From NCBI GenBank assembly GCA_013215375.1, contig JABSRB010000017.1, positions 46,616 through 110,615 of the forward strand: a DNA stretch of 64,000 nt, written 5' to 3'. The notes beneath the pieces were generated by a model. It was not told where the DNA came from. It saw only the letters and a program-made list of their open reading frames with translations, and made no database searches. Numbering within the stretch: the first letter of the stretch is position 1; each line of letters starts with the position of its first letter. A program made the translations under genes and the position numbers. Source of the stretch: Oceanospirillaceae bacterium (GTDB lineage Bacteria > Pseudomonadota > Gammaproteobacteria > Pseudomonadales > Balneatricaceae). This document shows positions 51,320 to 60,907 of the stretch, piece by piece.

Positions 51320-52915
51320 TTAGAGCTGTTTTGGTAAATAAACAGTGATTCTAGTACCGCCGTCTGCGGGCTTTGAAATTTGGATATTACCGTTTAAAAG
51401 TACCACGATTTGCCGGGCTAAGAATAGCCCCCAGCCATGACCTCGTTCATCTTTACTGGAGAACCCCTTGCTAAATATTTGCTCCTCTACTTCGCTTGGG
51501 ATCCCGGGCCCACGATCTTCTACCTCAAGAATAATGTCTTTTCCGATGTCTGTCATGGATAAGTAGATAGAGGTGGCCTGAGTTTTGAGTGAAGCATCAA
51601 AGGCATTATCGAGTAAATTACCGAGTACGGTGATGATTTGCTCTGGTTTGATGTGCTGTGGTAACGCGCCAATAGTGCTTTCTTCATCCAGGATCAAGTT
51701 GAGGCCCATTTCGCGCGCTCTGTTGAACTTGCCAATAATGCAGCCGGATAAAATAGGATCTTCTACCGCGTTGACTAAAAGATGAATTAGCGCCTGTTGA
51801 GCTTGAGTCTCGCTGCTGATTAGCTCTAGCGCCTGTTTATTGGCTCCTAGCTCTATTAAGCCTGCAATTGTATTGAGCTTGTTGGCGTATTCGTGCGTTT
51901 GACTGCGCAGGGTCTGCGAGTATTGCTCTGACTGAGTCAGTTGTTGGCTGACTAAGTCCAACTCGTCTTTTAAGCGGAAACTCGAGACCACGCCGACGGG
52001 TTTATCCCCATCAAATATGGGGATACGGTTGGCGACTAAGATGTTGTTGTTACGATATATCTCGCGATCAAATTGTGATTCTCTGGTTTCGAGCAAGCTA
52101 AGCATTGTGCTGTTGGGTAGTATCTCGTAGAGGTGTTTGCCTTTGAGGGTTTCCTCGGGTTTTAAACCAAATAGTTTTACTGCTGCTGGGTTGAAAGTAA
52201 TAATAATACCTTCGGGATTGACCGCAATGATACCCTCGCGAACACTCTCTAGAGTAGCGTTGTACTCTTGAAATAACTGGGCTATTTGTTCTGGCTCCAA
52301 GCCAAAAATAGCACGTTTAAAATAGCTGGTAATACGCAGTGCCGCGAGTATCGATAAAATAATACCGACTAACATGGCGACGACAATACTGGCTTGGTAG
52401 CGCTGAATAATGTCGCTGACGTTGTCTAACATATAGCCGACTGAGACGATGCCAATAATTTGACCGCGCTCGTCAAAAATGGGCGTTTTACCGCGGATAG
52501 AGGGGCCTAAAGTACCTACTGCCTTTGAGACATAAGATTCACCTAACTCGAGGGCGCGGGCGTTGTCGCCACCTTTCATTTTTTTACCAATGCGCTCGGG
52601 GACAGGGTGTGAGAGGCGCGTGCCATCTTTAGTACCTATCACAATAAATCTGGCATCACTGTTTAGGCGAATTTGCTCAGCGAGCTGCTGTAAATTACGA
52701 CTATTGCGCTGTTGTACGCCGATGCGTACCTCGGGCTGCGAGGCGACGCCTTTGGCCATTTGCAGGGCGCGCTGTCCTATTTGTTCTTCAAGAGAGGTTG
52801 CCAGATGCTGTAGAGCAAAACCGCCAAGCAGGAATGATTGTAGTAGCGCGGTAATACAGAGCGCTATTAGCAGTCGTGTCTTTAAGCTTAGACGAGTGTA
52901 ATTTTTGAAGATCAT
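51320..52915 (-). CDS. CitA/DcuS-type sensor histidine kinase
   Basis: A 531-residue membrane kinase. There is a first helix (about 15-38) and a periplasmic single-Cache carboxylate sensor with FIVIGTKDGTRLSHPVPERIG, the conserved ligand loop of CitA/DcuS. A second helix, a cytoplasmic PAS domain, a SpoB-type phosphoacceptor (THEYANKLNTIAGLIELG, His) and an ATPase domain (DNAFDAS, GPGIP, GHGWGLFLAR) follow. I start at the ATG at 52915 because it gives the family's usual short N-terminus; a TTG at 53023 would add 36 residues. Ligand candidates are C4-dicarboxylates, citrate or malonate. Confidence 0.92.
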   Translation of the reverse strand: MIFKNYTRLSLKTRLLIALCITALLQSFLLGGFALQHLATSLEEQIGQRALQMAKGVASQPEVRIGVQQRNSRNLQQLAEQIRLNSDARFIVIGTKDGTRLSHPVPERIGKKMKGGDNARALELGESYVSKAVGTLGPSIRGKTPIFDERGQIIGIVSVGYMLDNVSDIIQRYQASIVVAMLVGIILSILAALRITSYFKRAIFGLEPEQIAQLFQEYNATLESVREGIIAVNPEGIIITFNPAAVKLFGLKPEETLKGKHLYEILPNSTMLSLLETRESQFDREIYRNNNILVANRIPIFDGDKPVGVVSSFRLKDELDLVSQQLTQSEQYSQTLRSQTHEYANKLNTIAGLIELGANKQALELISSETQAQQALIHLLVNAVEDPILSGCIIGKFNRAREMGLNLILDEESTIGALPQHIKPEQIITVLGNLLDNAFDASLKTQATSIYLSMTDIGKDIILEVEDRGPGIPSEVEEQIFSKGFSSKDERGHGWGLFLARQIVVLLNGNIQISKPADGGTRITVYLPKQL

Positions 52916-53147
52916 TGAATTATTATGCGCAGTGAAGAGACTGTTGAGGTTAGCATAATTGACCTGTTTTAAACAGGCAGCAGAGCGGTCTTTAAATAAA
53001 AGCTCAAAGAGATATTTAAGCAAGAAAACCCCGTATCCTTAGTGGCTAATAGTGTCGGATAAGAGTACGACTCAGGGTTCGCTAAATTTTTTCGTAATAA
53101 AACGAGGTTTCACTTAAACAGTGGCGCAGTAAACTTCATGCTGGGGA

Positions 53148-53807
53148 TTAGTCTTCACGAAAGCTTAAAATAGGCCAACCCTTGTCTTTGGCTACTTGTG
53201 TTAAGTAAGGGTCTGCATCTACCGCCACTGGATTATCTACAATTTCTAAGAGTGGCAAGTCGTTTCTGGAGTCGCTGTAAAAATAACTGCCTTGCAAATC
53301 GTGGGGATTGTCTTGCAGCCACTGCTTAAGCCTGATGTTTTTACCCCCTTGGAAACAGGCGGTGCCTAGATACTCCCCGGTATATTCGCCATCAATTATT
53401 TCAGGTGCTGTGGCAATAATATCATCGACTTGCAATAGTTTAGCGATAGGCTCTGTGACAAAGAGGTTAGTGGCGGTGATGATTAAAATAAAATCGCCGC
53501 GCTCGCGGTGCATTGCCAGTTTCTGCAGTGCTAGGGGCTGCATAATAGGTAGTATTTTTGTCTGCATGAAATCTAAGTGCCACGTTTTGAGCTGCGCCAT
53601 GCTGTTATCTTTGAGCGGCTTTAAGGCAAAGCGCAAAAACTCATTAATATCCATGCTGCCGTCCACATACTGCTGATAGAAATAATCGTTGGCGTCACGA
53701 TAAACTTGCGGATCTACGAGGCCTTTGTCGCAGAGAAATTCTCCCCAGGCATGATCACTGTCACCGTTAATTAAGGTGTTATCTAAATCAAAAATTGCCA
53801 GTGCCAT
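53148..53807 (-). CDS. HAD-superfamily IB phosphatase (SerB/CicA-like)
   Basis: A 219-residue phosphatase with the HAD motifs FDLDNTLINGD (nucleophile Asp), IITATN, a Lys in GGKNIRLKQWL, and YSDSRNDLPLLE. This subfamily has been linked to phosphoserine-like and histidinol-phosphate-like substrates. The gene sits immediately upstream of rppH and divergent from it, as in Pseudomonas. The physiological substrate is not clear. Confidence 0.88.
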   Translation of the reverse strand: MALAIFDLDNTLINGDSDHAWGEFLCDKGLVDPQVYRDANDYFYQQYVDGSMDINEFLRFALKPLKDNSMAQLKTWHLDFMQTKILPIMQPLALQKLAMHRERGDFILIITATNLFVTEPIAKLLQVDDIIATAPEIIDGEYTGEYLGTACFQGGKNIRLKQWLQDNPHDLQGSYFYSDSRNDLPLLEIVDNPVAVDADPYLTQVAKDKGWPILSFRED

Positions 53808-54146
53808 TTATTCTCTCCAGGTGTATGTCTTGTATAGGGAAATCAAATTAGGGGGGTATTTTACCTGATATATACAGGGATATTTAACACTTAGTTTTAT
53901 TTAAAAGCGCAAAAAAAATGATTCGTGACAAATACGGTCTGAAATGGGTCTGTTGTGGGGCTTATCAAACGATTTTATGTCAATTAAAACCTATAAATAT
54001 ATTATGTCTGTGCTACGCTTGGGTAATCCAGTTTATTAGGCTAACTGAACTAAATTTAATAATGAATTCAAACTGATGTTAGCCTAGCTATTAACACAAT
54101 TGTTATTGTTTGAAATAGCTGAAAGATTTTTTAGGGTATATTTGAA
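53808..54146. other. Divergent region between the HAD gene and rppH
   Basis: A 339-base AT-rich gap. A perfect 9-bp inverted repeat, TAGGCTAAC (54037-54045) and GTTAGCCTA (54078-54086), is separated by 32 bases and lies about 60 bases upstream of rppH. The presumed promoters of both genes must be here. No reading frame was found. Confidence 0.5.
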
Positions 54147-54635
54147 GTGATAGATTCAGACGGGTTCAGACCAAATGTTGGTATCATTTTGGCAAACTCG
54201 CATGGGCAAGTGCTCTGGGCACGTCGCATAGGTCAAACATCTTGGCAGTTTCCTCAGGGGGGAATTAACGAGGATGAGACGCCAGAGCAAGCTATGTTCC
54301 GAGAGGTTAAAGAAGAGATAGGCCTGAACGCAGAGGATGTTGAAATCATTGCGGTCACCAGAGGCTGGTTGAGGTATCGATTGCCTCGGCGCATGATTCG
54401 TCACAATTCTCTTCCTGTGTGTATTGGCCAAAAACAGAAATGGTACTTGTTAAAAATAAAATCTAGTGATGACGCTGTTGATATTAACACTACTGATGCA
54501 CCAGAGTTTGACGGTTGGCGTTGGGTCAGTTATTGGTATCCGCTAGGGCAAGTAATCTCTTTTAAAAGAGAGGTTTATCGTAAGGCGATGAAGGAATTAT
54601 CGCCTAAACTGTCAAGATTAGTGAAAGTAGATTAA
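54147..54635 (+). CDS. rppH: RNA pyrophosphohydrolase
   Basis: A 162-residue Nudix hydrolase that removes pyrophosphate from the 5' end of mRNA and so starts decay. The N-terminus [17 protein letters not shown] is diagnostic, and the Nudix box begins GGINEDE and carries REVKEEIG. The start is GTG, as placed by the conserved N-terminus. It lies upstream of ptsP, the common gammaproteobacterial order. Confidence 0.96.
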   Translation: MIDSDGFRPNVGIILANSHGQVLWARRIGQTSWQFPQGGINEDETPEQAMFREVKEEIGLNAEDVEIIAVTRGWLRYRLPRRMIRHNSLPVCIGQKQKWYLLKIKSSDDAVDINTTDAPEFDGWRWVSYWYPLGQVISFKREVYRKAMKELSPKLSRLVKVD

Positions 54636-54645
54636 CGTGATTGCT

Positions 54646-54692
54646 GACGCTATTGCCGATGTATATCTTGTACATCAAACGGTAATAGCGTC
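54646..54692 (+). terminator. Long hairpin after rppH
   Basis: GACGCTATTGCCG (54646-54658) pairs with CGGTAATAGCGTC (54680-54692), 13 bp with one mismatch, and the loop can pair further (ATGTA/TACAT). It begins 10 bases after the rppH stop. There is no T-run, so it may end transcription by another route or protect the message. Confidence 0.55.
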
Positions 54693-54933
54693 GAGCTGAG
54701 TAGGAGAGACGGGCAAGGGCTGGTGGTGCACTTAGCGGCTGTTAAATAATTGCTTATACGTATTCAATATACCTACCTACGAGTCGTCATTAAGTAGGTT
54801 CAGTGTTGCTTCATAGCGCATCACTTTGCTGTTGTATTAACACAGCTCTCGCAGAATACATCCTCATTTATCCACATCATTTTACTTGTCGCTATATTTT
54901 TTTAGGGTTTGTCGCAATTAAAAGGGAGAAAAA

Positions 54934-57198
54934 ATGCTTAAGTTACTACGAAAAATAGTGACAGAGGTTAGAGCGGAATCTGATCTTGAAAAAGTCCTGA
55001 AGCTGATCGTGAGCAGAATTCAAGAAGGTATGCAGACTCAAGTTTGTTCTATCTACCTAAAAGACTCCACTAATCAGCGTTTAATTTTACGCGCATCCCA
55101 AGGGTTACACCAAAAATCTATCGGTAGTAGTTTATCTCAGCACGAAGGCGTTGTCGGTCTTGTCGCGAATCGAGCAGAGCCTGTTAATACCGATGATATC
55201 GAACACCATCCCTCCTATTGTTTTATTCCCGGTACTGGGGAAGAGCGCTATCACTCATTTCTCGGTGTGCCTATTATTTATCGGCGTGACGTGCTCGGTG
55301 TGTTGGTTATTCAGCAGTACGATGGCAGGCGCTACAAAGAAACTGAAGAGTCTTTCTTAGTGACAGTATCTGCGCAATTGGCGGGTATTATTATTCATGC
55401 GGAAGCGAGTGCCTCTGTTTCACCCTCTAAAAAACAGCAGAAATCTCAGGTTGATCGCTGCTTTATTGGAGTGTCAGGTGCGCCAGGAATAGCGATTGGC
55501 AAAATAGTGGTGGTATCACAAAGTGCCGATTTAGATTCTGTCGCTGAAAGTGAAGTAGAAGACGTCGGCAGCGAAGTATTTTCCTTTGAAGCTGCGCTGG
55601 AACATGTACGCAGTGACATAAGAGTGGCCAGTGCGCGCCTCGCAGAAAAATTGGGTGAAGAAGAGCGCGCGTTGTTTGATGTTTATTTGCGCATGCTTGA
55701 AGATAATTCTCTCGCCGGAGAAATTGTTAAACGTATCATGGCGGGTAGTGGTGCTCAGTGGGCGCTCAGTAGCGTCATCTTAGAGCACACGCGGCAATTT
55801 GATATGATGGATGATCCGTATTTAAAAGAGCGGGCGTCGGATATTCGTGATTTGGGCCGCAGAATACTGAATTATCTGCAAGAAGATGGGCCGCAGTCTA
55901 TCGACATCGAAGAGGGTAGTATTTTGGTTGCCGAAGAATTATCTCCGGCGATGTTAGGGGAAATATCTACTGACAAGCTCTCTGGTTTAGTGTCGGTTAA
56001 AGGTTCTGGCAACTCGCATGCGGCAATATTAGCGCGTTCCATGGGTATCCCTACTATTATGGGGGCGTTAGACCTACCTTATAAAAAGCTTAGTGGGCGT
56101 TCAGTGGTGCTCGATGGGCACTCAGGAAGGTTGTATCTTAATCCCTCTCAGGAATTACTGGATATTTACCAGGCGCAACTCGATGAAGAGCGTGAAGAAG
56201 AAGCTGAATTAGATGGTTTAAAATTACTTCCTGCTAAAACCTTAGACGGTGTGACAATGCCGCTGTGGGTAAATACGGGTTTGATGGCTGATGTGCAGCG
56301 TGCTCTGGATAAGGGTGCTGAGGGGATTGGTCTGTATCGCACCGAAATTCCTTTTATGATTCGTAATGTGTTTCCCTCAGAGCAAGAGCAGACCGACATA
56401 TATTTAAAGCAGCTAGAAGCGTTTGCGCCAATGCCCGTTACTATGCGCACTTTAGATATTGGTGGGGATAAATCGCTGAGTTATTTTCCAATAGAAGAGG
56501 AAAATCCGTTTTTAGGTTGGCGCGGCGTGCGAGTGACCTTAGATCATCCAGAGATATTTTTGGTGCAAATTAGGGCGATGTTGCGTGCCAATGAGGCTTT
56601 TGGCAATCTGCGAATAATGCTGCCAATGGTGACGAGTATTAATGAGGTGACAGAATCTGTCGCGCTGATTGATCAGGCGATTTTGGAGTTGACCGAAGAG
56701 GGATTGAATATTGTAAGGCCACCGCTTGGAGTAATGATTGAAGTGCCTGCGGCGTTGTATTTAACTCGAGTTTTTGCCCATCAGGTTGATTTTATTTCAG
56801 TGGGTTCAAATGATTTAACGCAGTATTTGCTAGCGGTGGATAGAAACAATCCTAGAGTTGCTTCCCTTTATAGTAATTTTCACCCAGCGGTATTGCAGGC
56901 ATTGAAATATATCGTTAAAGAAGCGCAAAAAGAAAACGTGCCTGTGTCTATTTGCGGTGAGTTGGCCGCTGACCCAGCGGGTGCCCTGTTGTTAATGGCA
57001 ATGGGTTATAACTTTTTGTCGATGAATGCCAATAACTTGCCAAAAATAAAATCAGTTATAAGGCAGAGTAATTTTGAGCAAGTAACGTTAATGCTTAAAA
57101 AAGTGCTGCGCTTGAATGATGGTGAGCTTATTAAACAGGAAATTGACCGTTCATTGGCCCAGATGGGTTTGACGGGCTTTATCAAACCACGCAATTAG
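54934..57198 (+). CDS. ptsP: Phosphoenolpyruvate-protein phosphotransferase PtsP (enzyme I Ntr)
   Basis: A 754-residue enzyme that starts the nitrogen-related PTS phosphorelay by taking phosphate from PEP. A GAF domain (about 1-160) precedes the enzyme I parts. The phosphorylated His is in GSGNSHAAILARSMGIPT, and the PEP-binding domain has GLYRTEIPFM, GSNDLTQYLLAVDRNNP and the catalytic Cys in ICGELAADP. GGGAGAAAA precedes the ATG. The stop overlaps the end of the convergent NRDE gene by four bases. Confidence 0.96.
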   Translation: MLKLLRKIVTEVRAESDLEKVLKLIVSRIQEGMQTQVCSIYLKDSTNQRLILRASQGLHQKSIGSSLSQHEGVVGLVANRAEPVNTDDIEHHPSYCFIPGTGEERYHSFLGVPIIYRRDVLGVLVIQQYDGRRYKETEESFLVTVSAQLAGIIIHAEASASVSPSKKQQKSQVDRCFIGVSGAPGIAIGKIVVVSQSADLDSVAESEVEDVGSEVFSFEAALEHVRSDIRVASARLAEKLGEEERALFDVYLRMLEDNSLAGEIVKRIMAGSGAQWALSSVILEHTRQFDMMDDPYLKERASDIRDLGRRILNYLQEDGPQSIDIEEGSILVAEELSPAMLGEISTDKLSGLVSVKGSGNSHAAILARSMGIPTIMGALDLPYKKLSGRSVVLDGHSGRLYLNPSQELLDIYQAQLDEEREEEAELDGLKLLPAKTLDGVTMPLWVNTGLMADVQRALDKGAEGIGLYRTEIPFMIRNVFPSEQEQTDIYLKQLEAFAPMPVTMRTLDIGGDKSLSYFPIEEENPFLGWRGVRVTLDHPEIFLVQIRAMLRANEAFGNLRIMLPMVTSINEVTESVALIDQAILELTEEGLNIVRPPLGVMIEVPAALYLTRVFAHQVDFISVGSNDLTQYLLAVDRNNPRVASLYSNFHPAVLQALKYIVKEAQKENVPVSICGELAADPAGALLLMAMGYNFLSMNANNLPKIKSVIRQSNFEQVTLMLKKVLRLNDGELIKQEIDRSLAQMGLTGFIKPRN

Positions 57199-57977
57199 TT
57201 GCTGCCAAAAACCGGCAGTTGTAACTCATAATTTGACTCGCCAGTATAGCCTTGATGATCGTAGCGTATCTCGCAAATCTGCGTTTTGCCGCTACGGTCT
57301 TGCAAAATAATGGTTTTTGCTCTGGTACCGTACTGATCCATTTGAATGAATTGTGCAGATAACGCGCGCTCCCACTGTATTGAGATACCTGTTTCAGGTA
57401 AATCAATATCCTTTGCTAATGTTCTATCTGACATTAAGTCTTTAAGCTGATCTATTTCTATATCGCTAGATTGTGAAAGTTCAGCTAGTTGCGCTTTGGC
57501 GCAGCTAAGCTTGGGCCACGAAGTGTTAAGCGACGCGTTGCACAAACCATAAATGCCTCCATCGAGTGTTTGATAAGTTTTACCTGGGCTGTGATTGTCG
57601 GTGTAATACAAGCCATTGCTGTCGGCGCCGATTAAATTATATCCCGCATAGTCTTGACTGCCTGCTAGGCGAGACATGAACTCGGGATAGGGCTCGGTGC
57701 TCAGTAGCGCGTTTTTAACTAAGTCACCACGTGATGTCTGAAATTTTTGCGAAGTGTTTTTACCGCAGCGATAGTTGGTGAGTGCGCATAGCCGGCCTGA
57801 GTCACTTAGGCCAAGCCAGCTGCCCATTTTTTCTAAGTCTCTACCGCCGAGTATTTGTGGGTAATCCTGCCAGTATTGCATTGCAGAGCTCGCTCTGTGA
57901 TAAAACTCATCGCGGTTGGCGATTAATATAAAAGGGTAGTGCGGGTTTTGCCGGTAGCTGATGGTAATGAGGCACAT
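57195..57977 (-). CDS. NRDE (TANGO2-like) family protein
   Basis: A 260-residue protein with the family motif ANRDEFY near the N-terminus, preceded by MCLITISY. GGRDLEKMGSWLG and ALTNYR follow, and the short catalytic-type pattern of an N-terminal Cys (residue 2) resembles Ntn hydrolases. The human relative TANGO2 is tied to Golgi and mitochondrial function, and the bacterial role is not established. It ends tail to tail with ptsP, overlapping by four bases. Confidence 0.85.
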   Translation of the reverse strand: MCLITISYRQNPHYPFILIANRDEFYHRASSAMQYWQDYPQILGGRDLEKMGSWLGLSDSGRLCALTNYRCGKNTSQKFQTSRGDLVKNALLSTEPYPEFMSRLAGSQDYAGYNLIGADSNGLYYTDNHSPGKTYQTLDGGIYGLCNASLNTSWPKLSCAKAQLAELSQSSDIEIDQLKDLMSDRTLAKDIDLPETGISIQWERALSAQFIQMDQYGTRAKTIILQDRSGKTQICEIRYDHQGYTGESNYELQLPVFGSN

Positions 57978-58229
57978 AGGTATCCCTTAAACGAAGATGA
58001 ATTAGCAGTTTCAGAAAGCTTAATAGCTGCTGAGGATATCACGTAAAAAGCGTATAAGGCTTCAACAAAAAGAAACTATTCCTGTAAGATGGTGCCAGAA
58101 ATTTATGAGGTTAATACGCAGCTTACCTTCAGTGTTGTAGTTGTCTTAAGGGTGTTTGTTGCTTAAGTTGTTAGTGGTTGTCACTTTTGAATAAATGCGT
58201 GAAGCGCTTTTTTATAGAGGATAGTATTT

Positions 58230-59033
58230 ATGTGGGTGCACGATATAGATCCAGTAGCTTTGGATTTAGGTTTTATTCAAATTCACTGGTACGGATTGAT
58301 GTATTTAATTGGTTTTAGTGCGGCGTTGCTGTTAGGCAACTATCGCGCGGACCAGACCGGTTCTGGTTGGAGTCGAGAGCAAGTATCAGATTTTATTTTT
58401 TGGGGTGCTATGGGCGTAGTGCTCGGTGGTCGGTTCGGCTATGTGATGTTCTATAACTTTGATCGCTTTTTGGATTCTCCGCTGTGGCTTTTCAAAGTGT
58501 GGGAGGGCGGCATGTCTTTTCACGGTGGAATGTTAGGGGTGTTAGTAGCGTTGTGGATGTTTGGCCGCAAGACTAATAAGTCCCTGTCGCAGATGGGTGA
58601 TTTTGTAATGCCGCTTGTGGCTATAGGCTTAGGGGCGGGTCGCGTTGGTAATTTCATCGGTGGCGAGCTCTGGGGTAGAGCGACGGATGTGTCTTGGGCG
58701 GTTGTTTTTCCGAAGGTTGATGCTTTGGCGCGCCATCCTTCGCAATTGTACGAGGCCTTCTTAGAGGGCGTGGTGATGTTTACTATATTGTGGCTCTATT
58801 CCAGTAAGCCGCGTCCTGCGTTTGCGGTGTCGGGTCTGTTTCTTATTTTATATGGCTGCTTTAGAACCCTAGTGGAGTTCTTCAGGGAGCCAGATGCGCA
58901 TATTGGCTTCGTCGCCTTTGGCTGGATGACTAAAGGCCAGTTGTTATCGTTACCCATGATTATCGTAGGTTTGGCGATGATGGCGTATGCATACCGCAAA
59001 ATTGGTAACAAGCAGCAATTGGGAGCGAAATAG
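58230..59033 (+). CDS. lgt: Prolipoprotein diacylglyceryl transferase
   Basis: A 267-residue inner-membrane enzyme that attaches diacylglycerol from phosphatidylglycerol to the lipobox Cys of prolipoproteins. It has about seven helices. Motifs are [10 protein letters not shown] and the signature [14 protein letters not shown] with the essential Arg; [12 protein letters not shown] follows. It overlaps thyA by one base (TAGTG), a conserved lgt-thyA pair. Confidence 0.96.
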   Translation: MWVHDIDPVALDLGFIQIHWYGLMYLIGFSAALLLGNYRADQTGSGWSREQVSDFIFWGAMGVVLGGRFGYVMFYNFDRFLDSPLWLFKVWEGGMSFHGGMLGVLVALWMFGRKTNKSLSQMGDFVMPLVAIGLGAGRVGNFIGGELWGRATDVSWAVVFPKVDALARHPSQLYEAFLEGVVMFTILWLYSSKPRPAFAVSGLFLILYGCFRTLVEFFREPDAHIGFVAFGWMTKGQLLSLPMIIVGLAMMAYAYRKIGNKQQLGAK

Positions 59034-59884
59034 TGCAGCAGTATTTGAATTTGTGTCAGCGGATTGTTGACGAGGGAGTATGGGTCGAGAACTCAAGAAC
59101 AGGTAAGCGTTGTCTGTCAGTGATTAACGCAGATCTTGAATATAACGTCGGTGCTAATCAGCTGCCCCTTGTTACGACCCGAAAGAGTTATTGGAAAGCG
59201 GCAATCGCTGAGCTCCTCGGCTACTTGCGTGGCTATGACAATGCCGCTCAGTTTAGTGCTATTGGCTGTAATACTTGGAATGCAAATGCCAATGAAAACC
59301 AAGTCTGGCTAGAAAACCCGAATCGAAAGGGTGAGGGCGATATGGGTCGTGTTTACGGCGTACAGGGGCGGTCATGGAAAAAACCAGGTGGTGGCGAGGT
59401 CGATCAATTACGTAAAATTGTTGATAACCTAACCAAAGGGATCGATGATCGCGGCGAAATTCTATCTTTCTATAACCCCGGTGAGTTTCATCTGGGTTGT
59501 CTGCGACCATGTATGCATACTCATACATTTTCTCTGTTGGGCGGTACCTTATATTTAACGTCTTCCCAGCGCTCATGCGATGTGCCGCTAGGCCAGAATT
59601 TCAATCAGATTCAGGTGTTTACGTTGTTGGCTTTAATGGCTCAAATAACCGGACACAAAGCGGGTACGGCATATCACAAAATAGTGAATGCACATATTTA
59701 TGAGGATCAGTTGGAGCTGATGAAAGAGGTACAGTTAAAGCGCGAGCCTTTTGCCTCCCCGCAACTACATATCAGTCCTAAAATTAAGACGTTAGAAGAC
59801 CTTGAAACTTGGGTGACGCTGGATGATTTTGAGGTGACGGGCTATCAGCATCACGAGCCGATATCCTACCCGTTTTCAGTATAA
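59033..59884 (+). CDS. thyA: Thymidylate synthase
   Basis: A 283-residue enzyme that methylates dUMP to dTMP with methylene-tetrahydrofolate. The catalytic Cys is in CLRPCMHTH, the phosphate-binding Arg in [14 protein letters not shown], and the C-terminal part has [10 protein letters not shown]. It is the 283-residue type seen in Vibrio and relatives rather than the 264-residue E. coli type. It starts with GTG at the last base of the lgt stop, so it is coupled to lgt. folA, which recycles the dihydrofolate it makes, lies 490 bases downstream. Confidence 0.95.
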   Translation: MQQYLNLCQRIVDEGVWVENSRTGKRCLSVINADLEYNVGANQLPLVTTRKSYWKAAIAELLGYLRGYDNAAQFSAIGCNTWNANANENQVWLENPNRKGEGDMGRVYGVQGRSWKKPGGGEVDQLRKIVDNLTKGIDDRGEILSFYNPGEFHLGCLRPCMHTHTFSLLGGTLYLTSSQRSCDVPLGQNFNQIQVFTLLALMAQITGHKAGTAYHKIVNAHIYEDQLELMKEVQLKREPFASPQLHISPKIKTLEDLETWVTLDDFEVTGYQHHEPISYPFSV

Positions 59885-59909
59885 GCAAGGAGTAGGAGTA
59901 ATAAAGCTA

Positions 59910-59961
59910 AAAGCTCAGGCGCGACAGCGCTGCTTAAAGCTCTGGCGCACTAGCGCTGCTT
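59910..59961. repeat. 26-bp tandem duplication at the end of the YbaM-like gene
   Basis: AAAGCTCAGGCGCGACAGCG with CTGCTT (59910-59935) is followed directly by AAAGCTCTGGCGCACTAGCG with CTGCTT (59936-59961). Four bases differ. The junction lies at the stop codon of the minus-strand gene. Confidence 0.75.
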
Positions 59962-60104
59962 AGTCTGCGTCGCATGTCTTGTAATACGATTTCAAGCGCT
60001 TGTATTGAAGTGCTGGGGCTGATGTTGGCGTCTTCAAGCATTTGAATGAGATCGACAGCGAGTTTAATGTGATCAGGGGCCTGCTCTAAAGTCGTTTCGC
60101 TCAT
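59934..60104 (-). CDS. YbaM-like small protein (DUF2496)
   Basis: A 56-residue protein beginning MSETTLEQAPDHIKLAVDLI. It closely follows the pattern of E. coli YbaM (APDDVKLAVDLI..., two helices, then a basic end), here with QALEIVLQDMRRRL. AGGAAAG lies just before the ATG. It lies between thyA and folA on the opposite strand. Function unknown. The last codons lie in a 26-bp tandem duplication. Confidence 0.8.
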   Translation of the reverse strand: MSETTLEQAPDHIKLAVDLIQMLEDANISPSTSIQALEIVLQDMRRRLSSASAPEL

Positions 60105-60377
60105 GTTCTTTCCTGGAGTGTTTGGAGGTGATTATTTGCATTGCTGGTTTGTGCGGCTGTGATATATAGTACTTTTTTTGTCGGCTTCGATCATTAAGTA
60201 AATGACAGCAGTGCTAGAGGTGATTGTTAATATCTGGTTGGTTTTCATTGGCTAGTGCTAGCATCTAAATTTTAGAATAAATTAAGAAAATCGCTATAGG
60301 TTTGGCGGCTCTAGTCCTACAGAGGTTGTTGTGCTTGAGCTTACCTATAAACAGTAGATAGAAGGAAGGTGCTGAAA

Positions 60378-60896
60378 ATGAAATTGGCTATTATTGTCGC
60401 TCAATCTAACAACAGAGTGATAGGCAAAGATAATGACTTACCTTGGCGCTTGCCTAAGGATTTACAGTATTTTAAAAAAGTGACTTTAGGTAAGCCTATT
60501 ATTATGGGGCGTAAAACCTATGAATCGATTGGTCGTCCGCTTCCCGGACGTACTAATATAGTCATAAGTCGCAATAAGCAATTTACAGCAGCGGGCGTGG
60601 AAGTTGTGACTAGTTTATCGGAAGCTGTCGCGTTGGCGAATGAAATTTGTCAGCGCGAAAATATTGCAGAGGCGATGATTATCGGTGGGGCGCAAATCTA
60701 TAACCAGGCGCTGGAGATGGCGGATACGCTTTATATTACTCAAGTAGATGCGAGCGTAGAGGGCGATGCCTTTTTTCCCGAAGTAGATTACAGTTTGTAC
60801 CACTGTGTTAATCGTGAAGAAAATGTAGCGGATGATACTAATCCCTATGCCTATAGTTTTATAAAGTATGCAAAAAAGGCGACTAATATTGAATAA
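60378..60896 (+). CDS. folA: Dihydrofolate reductase
   Basis: A 172-residue enzyme that reduces dihydrofolate to tetrahydrofolate with NADPH. Motifs are LAIIVAQSNNRVIGKDNDLP, PIIMGRKTYESIGRPLPGR and the C-terminal GGAQIYNQAL. The start at 60378 has AAGGAAGG 8 bases upstream; a GTG at 60369 is inside that site. It serves thyA just upstream. birA follows 11 bases after its stop. Confidence 0.96.
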   Translation: MKLAIIVAQSNNRVIGKDNDLPWRLPKDLQYFKKVTLGKPIIMGRKTYESIGRPLPGRTNIVISRNKQFTAAGVEVVTSLSEAVALANEICQRENIAEAMIIGGAQIYNQALEMADTLYITQVDASVEGDAFFPEVDYSLYHCVNREENVADDTNPYAYSFIKYAKKATNIE

Positions 60897-60907
60897 GATG
60901 TTTGCTC

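Noticed and set aside
54646..54692. Riboswitch before ptsP
   Set aside because: Only a simple hairpin next to the rppH stop, 240 bases from ptsP, with no known aptamer pattern.
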